A DNA stretch of 64,000 bases from Candolleomyces eurysporus (taxonomy: Eukaryota > Basidiomycota > Agaricomycetes > Agaricales > Psathyrellaceae), in assembly GCA_027579435.1 (NCBI GenBank), contig JANBPK010001190.1:124001-188000 (forward strand), read 5' to 3'. Made by a program: the position numbers and the translations under genes. The notes beneath the pieces were generated by a model, which worked only from the letters and a program-made list of their open reading frames with translations, was not told the origin of the DNA and did no database searches. This document shows, in pieces, positions 57,401 through 64,000 of this stretch (positions are counted from its first letter, which is position 1; every line of letters starts with the position of its first letter).

Positions 57401-58792
57401 TCAAGCCCTTCACGTCGTGAAGCAAAATCTCGTTCCAGCAGACGCGCATCCCTCCGACAGAAAACTCGAAGTCGCAGTTCCACTGTCGCATCGTTGGCTG
57501 CACCTCCACCACGGCTTGTTCATCAGGATTCGCGTAGCAGCATACGAACCATCACCGCTGCGGAGCCTGCTGCACAGAAAGATTTGGAACAAGGGAAGCA
57601 GGTTGAAGACACCTCTGCTAATGGCATTGCTCACAGTCACCGTCGAAAGCAATCCCAACCTATCACAGAATTTCTGCAAGATCCAGATTCGGAATCGGAT
57701 GATGAGCAGCAGTCGCGTCAACATAAGACAACAAAGCACACCTCCCAGCGGCGTATAGAAATGATTCGTGCGGACGAAAGAAGATTCCGTGAAATCGTAT
57801 CAGCAGCAGTGAAGCAAGCGTTGGAGCAGTTTTCGGACGAGGTATGACTGTCTTTTACTTTTGCCGCAAGCTTTCGTAAACATAATCCATCCAGGGTGAT
57901 GTTCAAATGAGCGCAATGATTTGCCTTATCGCTCGGGAGGAGCTGAATATTTCTGTCAACCATGCCACCAGAATATTAGAAGCATACCTAGGTATGTACG
58001 TCCCATTGTATCAATTCAACAAGGAGACTTAGAGGACTTCAAGACCGTCTGATGCGACTCCGTCTATACACATGCGCAGCTTTCGTCCGAAAGTATTCAA
58101 ACCTCGAGGCATTGCGGAGGCAGTCTTCGGTCAGGCGATATGGTTATGCACCATCTCTCACGTCTCTGATCTATTTTTCTTTTAGCTCGAGACTGTGATA
58201 TACACCAGTTGTGGGCGATGCCAGAAACCGCTGATGAAACCAGCAGTAGCTCCTGTATCTACGTCCACACACTCGAGAGGAGCCTTTGCGTATTGCTTAG
58301 GTTGCCGCGCCAAGACAGTTTCATGTTCCATCTGGTAAGGGGATCACACATTTAGATTATATACGCTCATACTTATGCATCCGTAGCCATCTTCCTGTCC
58401 AATCCTTGCTCTTCCAATGCTCGGTTTGCCAGCATGGCGGCCACCAATCCTGCTACCGACAATACTACATGGAGGCCCAAAGGGTGGAACTGCCCCCATC
58501 TTCATTCCTGCCTCCATCGCCAGCGGACGAAGAGGACCGAGGCCGATCTCTAGCTCGTCAACTGCCTGTCCGTTCCGAGGATGCCGACGCAACCTCTATC
58601 GCCAGTACGCGCACAAGTACCAGCGTCGTAGCCACTTCAGTCGCAAGCACGCAGGGCTCTGGTGGCCAGAGCCCCACACGGACGGAGACAGAGTTGAGCG
58701 TAACGATGAAGATGATGGGCCATCCCTGTGCGACGGGATGTGGGCACTATTGCTGGGCTGCAAACGTAACTGATGATGTTTTGGACGTATGA
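54462..58792 (+). CDS. WDR24/Rtc1-like subunit of the SEA (GATOR2-like) complex
   Basis: The start MNPTLPSLSLQAILNPPE at 54462 lies in the duplicated segment. WD40 blades are spread over several exons: GTRCAVAGKE then SLRIVRISS, TDVAWGHG, LTSARNGELILWDIKSG, DHTRSINKLSVS, ITGSADGDMRIWDLRE, IRSVAFSPSLWQPLQAVVG, NGSIHRWDLKMGQ, AHSAPITTLDW, LVSGGLDRCVKVWDLTG, RRVAWRPGYECELAVVS and ALEIWDVRRKWVAKW. A long Ser/Pro-rich linker follows (56639-57700), then an amphipathic region (RRIEMIRADERRFREIVS), and a C-terminal zinc RING (CGRCQKPLM, CLGCRAKTVSCSIC, CSVCQHGGHQSCY, GHPCATGCGHYC). The layout (propeller, linker, RING) is that of WDR24/Sea2, part of the vacuolar complex controlling TORC1. The exact C-terminal end may involve one more intron after GHYCWAAN. 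Confidence 0.88.
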
Positions 58793-59164
58793 AGCGACGG
58801 CATGTACCATTATTTAATGTTCTTATAGCACAAACACGACTGGTAATGGCGCCCTCATGCATGGACGAGTCTGTGAATACCGTAAGGTAAGCAAAGATAG
58901 GACAAGTACGCTACCGTCAACTTACCGAGGTCGACGAGTTTCTTCAGCGGCATTACACTTTCTCCCGAGCATTGATTTTAAAGAACGCTAGGATTGGGAA
59001 AGAAGGAAGATACAGGACAATCGAAATTTGACTATGAGTCCGGATTTAGATGGAAAGTGGGTGTCTAAATATGGGAAGTTCGCCACCAAGGGGTTTACTA
59101 GTAGTCTCAATCGCTCGAACTGCCCCTGGCCCCTACTTGTCTCACCCCCGCTCTTCTTGGAACC

Positions 59165-59401
59165 ATGCCATCCTCTGAACACAGATTACCACCCACTATT
59201 AATCCCCAGTCACCCAAAAAAAATGAAAATGGATGTGGAGAAGGATGCACAAGACGAGGTATGAGCATTACAAACGCGGACACTGGAGGCCTTGATGATC
59301 TCAATCTCCCAATTAGTTCGATGATTATCATCAGTACTGGCGACCTCTTTATGTCCACACCTCGCTATAAAATGTCCCTGGCACACGGATCGGCGTCTTG
59401 A
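59165..59401 (+). pseudogene. Truncated copy of the RHS-like gene (5' part only)
   Basis: MPSSEHRLPPTINPQSPKK to GLDDLNLPISSMIIISTGD resembles, in the same order, the 5' part of the minus-strand gene at 60450 (KADTVGLHDLNLPISSTIII on that strand). In both, the shared part spans a probable intron beginning GTATGAG and ending CCCAATTAG. The copy stops after about 240 bp and runs opposite to the longer gene, so it is an inverted partial duplicate. Confidence 0.6.
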
Positions 59402-59494
59402 ATTGATTCGTCGGCACTTTCTTTCGTGCTGAAAAGAGCCCGAGGTTGGGAAAGGCCTTGGCTGGGGCGGGCCAACGATACACTTTGTATGCCG

Positions 59495-60450
59495 TCAGCA
59501 ACAGAACTCCAACAGAGCAGCTTTAACCTGATGAACGTACGGTACATCAACTCCACCCGCATCCCGTGGATTCATAACCATGAAAGCATACCGGCCCTTT
59601 TCAATCCAATCCTCGTAAATTTTCTCAACTCGGGGCGTCGTGAGGATAGAGAAAAAGCGACCGCAACTAGCGTAGGAGTCCTCCGGGCCTTGAGAGGCGT
59701 GGGCATCGATAATAGACCAGAAACGAGGTGATGGAGGGGGAAGGTGCATCAGAGTTAATTCGTCCTTTAAGCAAGTCCAGATACCAGAACCGTCAATTAA
59801 ATAAGTTGACCCTCGGGCACTGGAGAAGAGAACGGGCTGGCCAATCGTCATGCAACGCAAGAGCGAGTAGAGGCCGAAGAGGGAGTTTTCTGGTATGCGC
59901 TGTCACATTTTTCGGAGCAGCAGCAAAGAACTACAAGACGTACCGATAGCACGCTGCCCTGTGATCACTGCACGGCAGACCTTTCTCAGGCGTTGCGCGA
60001 ATTCTTCCTCGAGCTTGCCATGGAATTGACCATACTCGTCCCCGATAAACAAGTATCCTGACGAGTCTTCTAAAGGGACAAACACTTTCCAAAGCATTTC
60101 ATCACTGGTGACCAGCAGTATCCGCTCTGCAGGGGCTCTGGCGGGGTCGGAGATGATGCCGTCGATTTCGCGTTTTCCAGCGGATTCTGGTCCCCACCAA
60201 TGTATAAAAAANTGCCATCAGGCTCTTGCCCAGGTCTCCGTCACAGAACTCGGAGTGATTGACGTAAAGAGGGGTCCAGCACTGATGATAATCGTCGAAC
60301 TAATTGGGAGGTTGAGATCATGAAGGCCGACAGTGTCCGCTTTTGTAATCCTCATACCTCGTTTTGTACTCTGGAACGTATTTTCGCTTTTGTGAGAGTC
60401 AGAGGATTCTCAGTAGGAGACGATTTGCGTTTGGAGGAAGAGCAGGACAT
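59495..60450 (-). CDS. RHS-like P-loop ATPase-type protein with degenerate Walker A
   Basis: Starts MSCSSSKRKSSPTENPL at 60450 (supported by the truncated copy). An intron of about 58 bp leads to EFDDYHQCWTPLYVNHS, DGDLGKSLMA, and, ignoring the N at 60212, FFIHWWGPESAGKREIDGII, RILLVTSDEMLWKVFV, GYLFIGDEYGQFHGKLE and RKVCRAVITGQRAI. A 54-bp intron joins ENSLFGLYSLLRCMTIGQPV, LFSSARGSTYLIDGSG, PPPSPRFWSIIDAH, YASCGRFFSILTTPRVE and WIEKGRYAFMVMNPRDAGGV. The order fits fungal RHS/Crinkler-associated NTPase-like proteins, where the block G-Q-P-G-I-G-K-S precedes LF-Y-LL. Here that block reads G-Q-R-A-I-E-N-S, so the phosphate-binding Lys and Gly are lost. The frame ends at 59495, short of the family's usual C-terminus. 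Family assignment is from memory of motif order and is moderate. Confidence 0.5.
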
Positions 60451-61242
60451 GGTTGCAAGGTGAGTGGAGATGAGACAAAGCACCGCAAAGGCTAAAGCTA
60501 GAAGCTTCCGGTTGAAACATGTTTCACCGATCTTGCTTTTCTTTTCAACTTGAACCTCACCATGGTCTGACATGATCTGAATGGCATTGGGACACAGAAC
60601 CCTCCCCACACTTCATGTGGTGTTGGGGAAGGAATGACTGACGACTCGGAGTCGGAGTGTAAGGATATAGCTGAGACGGAAATGAAATAAAGGGCAGTAG
60701 AGATGGTATTGTAACATATATCCATCGGCTTGGGAAAAAAACCATGGTTTGGATTGCTGTGAGATCGTATTACTTCTGTCCTTTAAGCACAGGCAACGTT
60801 GTACAATATTCCAGCGGTAAAAAATGCCTTTACACTCTGGGAGAGATGACATGGAAATGCGCTCACTTACCCAGCAAGTACAGTAGCGAAGAACGCCTGA
60901 AAAAGGGTGATCGATGATCTACTGAAGGCGACGAACTCGTACACGGTCGCTTATGGGTGCATGGAATAGATTCTGTGAAAGTAAAACCTTGTGGGTCAGA
61001 AGTCATCGGCAGTTACGAACAGGACGGACGAAAGAAGACAAAAGAGCGCACCAGCGCGACTCGAATTTCGTCAATTTCTGCTGGAGATGTTCTGTAGCAT
61101 TGGCTCAAGCGGTGTAAGCACGGAGCTCGAGAAGCTCACATATTGCCCTATCCTTGTGGGAAGTGGCTATAGACAGAAAAGCGTTAATTTATTAGGCGCG
61201 TAATGGTGTCTGGTGGATACAATAAGAGGGAATGTACAGAGT
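60451..61242. other. Intergenic region, no gene recognised
   Basis: Short minus-strand frames around 60500-60850 overlap in three frames with no motif. The text 'ccccaacaccacatgaagtg' type hairpin near 60605-60625 is weak. The left part holds the promoter of the RHS-like gene. Confidence 0.4.
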
Positions 61243-63103
61243 TCATACTAGAGATGGTTCTAATGCGATAGGGTCTGTAGCGGCCTCTCTAAGGAGTCTA
61301 TTTCTTTCCTTGCCCGCACGCTCCCCCTCTGCCTCAGCGGATGATTCCATGACAGTATCGACCCAAGCCAGTGCCCAAGCGCCATTTCCGACCTTTGTAC
61401 CACCCAAAACACGCCTTTTATAAGGTGAATCAGGCACTGGGGCCCATCTCGCGCTCGTTGGTTGCGTGTCTGAACGATCTGGAAAATGGGAGTTAATGAT
61501 ACAGAAAACGGATACGCAATCGGATCAACGTACAATGAACAAAGTGCGTGTGGGGTTCGTATGCGCCAAGGGGATAAGACGATGCAGCGGCCTCCTCTTC
61601 TGTCTCAAAACCGATGACACGCTTGTTTCCTTGCTCGGCTCCAATTGTATTGCGCAAAGGATGGGCAGTTGAAGTCGGGCCAGAATTTGATGCATCGGAC
61701 GGCACAGGCTGGTTTGCCACGGTAATCTGCAAGGCTTGTGTGCCCTCTGGGACTTTCCTCGCCTCCTGCCGCCACTTGGTCCACTCTTCATCCGCCTCCC
61801 TCACTCTCGCGGCCATCATCCACATCCAATTCTCTTCGGTCACACTGTCCCTCGACAACAAGCTCTTCCTGACCGCGTTCAACGGACCATCACTGAAAGG
61901 CCCCCAACCACTCCCACCAAAAATGGTCGTGGGGCCACCAGCCTTGTACAACCCTCCGGATCCTCCTCCTGAGCGATCTCCTTTACCGCCCAAGCCACCG
62001 AGACCTCCACCAGCACCGAGCGCGGAAAGTTCGGCGTTTTGGTGAGTTTGAGCGGGGTCGGGGAGCTCACCAACCAGTTCGCCCGCTTTGAGTCCCTTTT
62101 CTGTGACTTCGGCAAGGGCTTTCTCTTCAAAGTAGTCGTCGGTCACCCATCTACCATCTGCACCGACGTTGAGAGACATGATTAATAGGTTGATTTAGCG
62201 GAGGATCTCACCAATGACCATCTTTGAGCCATGAAGCTTATAGGCACTACGAGCAGTGATGAGGGTGACACTACGAGTCCTGAGATGGGAACCAAGTTTG
62301 CCTTCCGCGATGAGGTAGTCCTTTTCCGGCTGGGTGGCATTGAGCTTGAGAGCAAGAAGGTTTCGTCTAAAGTAGTAGAGGGAGTCTCGGAAGCCAGAGG
62401 TGCGAGCAGCGTCGATTGCAAGCATATACTGTCGCTCTGGATGTCTATTAGGCAGAATGAATGTAGCAGCTTTGAACTTTCTCCCTGCATGGGATATGAG
62501 TATCATGGTAGGAACATGAAAGACGGAGAGCACACCTCCCAGAAGGTTCCCGTTTTTATCAATTTTCTCGTCGCCTTTGGGGTCGTCGTCGGTCACGAAC
62601 TCGTCGCCTTCGATAAAATACGTCTGGCCTTGGATTTTTCTGGACGGCTTTCCATAGTATTCATCATCCCCAAATTCACCTTCATCATCTGCGCCGTCAT
62701 CGCCATCTTCTCTCGACAGCTTAGCGGCAATTGAGCCGCGGCCACGCCCTCGGCCTCTTCCCCTTCCCCTACCGCGAGCACCACGGGGAGTAGCAGAACC
62801 ACTGGTGCCTCCACCCCTGCCGCGACCTCTTGGACGACCTCTCGGACGACGAACAGGAACGACAACCTGGGGCTCGTCCTCATCTTCCTCTGGCTCCTCG
62901 TCGACTTCTGAGGCGGCAGGGGTTTGCTCTTCTGGCTGGTCTACGTCCATAGACTCTTGCGGGTCGTCTGGTTCGTCCTGGACGTCATCTTCACTGTCGC
63001 GCTCGACCTTGACGAGCCTGGGCCTGCCTCTACGCGACGAGGGCCCGGGCTGGGTGTTTGGCCTTGCCTTGATGACGATCTTTGGAAGAGGCTTTGAACT
63101 CAT
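61243..63103 (-). CDS. Rsc7/Swp82-family chromatin-remodelling subunit
   Basis: Starts MSSKPLPKIVIKARPNTQPG at 63103. An acidic, Pro-rich N-terminus leads to AT-hook-like and RG-rich text (RRPRGRPRGRGRGG, then GARGRGRGRGRGRG). The CRC-subunit core follows: YFIEGDEFVTDDDPKGD, KIDKNGNLLGG, RKFKAATFILPNRHPERQYM, LAIDAARTSGFRDSLYYFRR, KDYLIAEGKLGSHLRTRSVT, ITARSAYKLHGSKMV and DGRWVTDDYFEE. A Gly-rich linker and a helical part (SVTEENWMWMMAARVREADE) follow. The last intron joins YEPHTHFVH to YRSDTQPTSARWAPVPDS and GNGAWALAWVDTVMESS, ending EPSLV at 61243. The family sits in RSC and SWI/SNF in the nucleus and supports ATP-dependent nucleosome remodelling. Confidence 0.92.
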
Positions 63104-63332
63104 GAAGACAGAGGGAGAAGGAACGGCAGACGCGTCGATGCACGGACTCAAAATTCACACGCGACAAGCACCGCCACCAATGACGTTGGGAATTGGATTC
63201 TCATTTGTGATAACGACGACCAAAGAACATGCTGCTGCTGGGAACACGAAACAACGGCGCACAACTCCGCATCCACCCCGACTATGAAAACACTGGCTGG
63301 GCTCGAGTTGCTGGCTCTTGGATTGCTTACTC

Positions 63333-64000
63333 TGCAGACGCTTGTTAGCCCTGAGACGCGGCACAAGACAACGATACGCACTGGAACGAGCCCTCATCTT
63401 TCGGCGCTTTCGCCTGAGCCTGCGGGATCTCTTTTTCTTCCACTTCTCTCTCATTCTGGGGGCGAAGGGGTCAGAAGCATCAAAGCAACGGGGACAATGG
63501 GGACGCACTTGGTTTGATCGTGAAAGAGGATGGGAACGACGAGAGTCGCCGTGGGGCCTCATCATCCTGGCAACTGTACAGTTCTTGCATAAGCGCTCCC
63601 ACGGGCAAAGCGCTCCTGGCCGTTCCCTTTCCGAGCCATTGGGAACCAGCATGGAGAGGGGGAAACGGCGGACGCTGCCAGAGAATTTGCGCCTTGAGCT
63701 CAGTGAATATGCCGCCCTCGTCAGGACCCTGCGCGTACGGGACACGCTCGATCTGTCCAGACGTCTCAGGGAAGATGGCTCCGCCGACGACACTCGCTGG
63801 CCTCTCGCTCCCGAGGACGTCCCCATCCCGGAATGGTCTCTGCGCGAGGAAATTCTCGTCATAGCCAAGGGTATCTTGAGGAACAACCACCGCCCTTCGT
63901 CCAACGGCGACAGTGACTATGAGCTAGAGCTAGACGATGACGACCAGCGCTTCGATCCTCTGCCTGACCTTGCCGTCGACTTTCTTACTCACGCCCTAAA
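63333..64000 (+). CDS. Unrecognised charged protein, partial (runs off the window)
   Basis: The frame beginning CRRLLALRRGTRQRYAL stays open to the last base. It contains a hydrophobic stretch (LRDLFFFHFSLILG), ESPWGLIILATVQFLH, LPENLRLELSEYAALVR, APEDVPIPEWSLREEILV and an acidic ELELDDDDQRF patch before LPDLAVDFLTHAL. No Met precedes it in frame after a stop at 63285, so the 5' exon must be joined by an intron (one candidate opens MLLLGTRNNGAQLRIHPDYE near 63229). It is divergent from Rsc7 with about 200 bp between. Codon choice is C/G-rich at third positions as in its neighbours. The function is not recognised. Confidence 0.55.

Noticed and set aside
63155..63904. 249-codon minus-strand frame
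   Set aside because: It is Arg/Ser-rich text antisense to the plus frame, which has normal codon use and stays open to the window end.

Overview
The window looks like nuclear DNA of a basidiomycete fungus, most likely an Agaricomycete. The reasons are many spliceosomal introns of about 40-65 bp, a fungal gene set (Zuo1, Rsc7, copper-fist factor, SEA-complex WDR24), and lineage-typical mobile or expanded families (Tnp2/Plavaka-type transposase, a basidiomycete integrase-core family, fungal alpha-kinase, caspase-domain proteins). The genus cannot be fixed from sequence alone; a Rhizoctonia-like Cantharellales fungus is a guess.

The window has two compartments. From 1 to about 32.9 kb it is a graveyard of mobile elements. 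It holds a decayed chromovirus-type Gypsy element (integrase plus chromodomain on the minus strand, reverse transcriptase/RNase H on the plus strand) and LTR-like copies in both orientations. A complete 7.8 kb Tnp2 (CACTA-like) DNA transposon lies at 7290-15067, with inverted termini, a 5-bp target duplication, TGCA-rich subterminal repeats and three minus-strand genes. It is followed by a TA-flanked MITE beside a dead Tc1 transposase, an alpha-kinase gene and an integrase-core gene (both minus strand, each with one premature stop), a Copia gag-protease remnant, a 1.28 kb foldback element whose centre is a 32-bp minisatellite, and a possible 560-bp TIR element.

From about 33 kb to the end the DNA is compact and gene-dense. 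In order: a secreted, possibly GPI-anchored sorbosone/glucose dehydrogenase-like protein (-), Zuo1 (-), an alpha/beta hydrolase (-), HMG-CoA lyase (-), a CaM kinase with a myristoylation signature (+), a CCC1/VIT1 iron-manganese transporter (-) divergent from alanine aminotransferase (+), a copper-fist transcription factor whose first exon is only the ATG (+), RRP9/U3-55K (+), two tandem caspase-domain genes (+), WDR24/Rtc1 of the SEA/GATOR2 complex (+), a truncated (+) and a longer (-) RHS-like P-loop gene, Rsc7/Swp82 (-), and an unrecognised gene running off the right edge (+). Most are housekeeping genes. The caspase pair is a recent tandem duplication whose breakpoints lie in RRP9 and WDR24.

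Two general points matter for any reader. Single N bases sit beside homopolymers, and in several genes deleting the N restores the frame, so they look like sequencing or consensus insertions. Stops inside the mobile-element genes are repeatedly those expected from C-to-T change (CGA to TGA, TGG to TAG), pointing to decay by deamination. Exon limits below were read by eye from GT-AG sites, frame and family similarity; no alignment was run.
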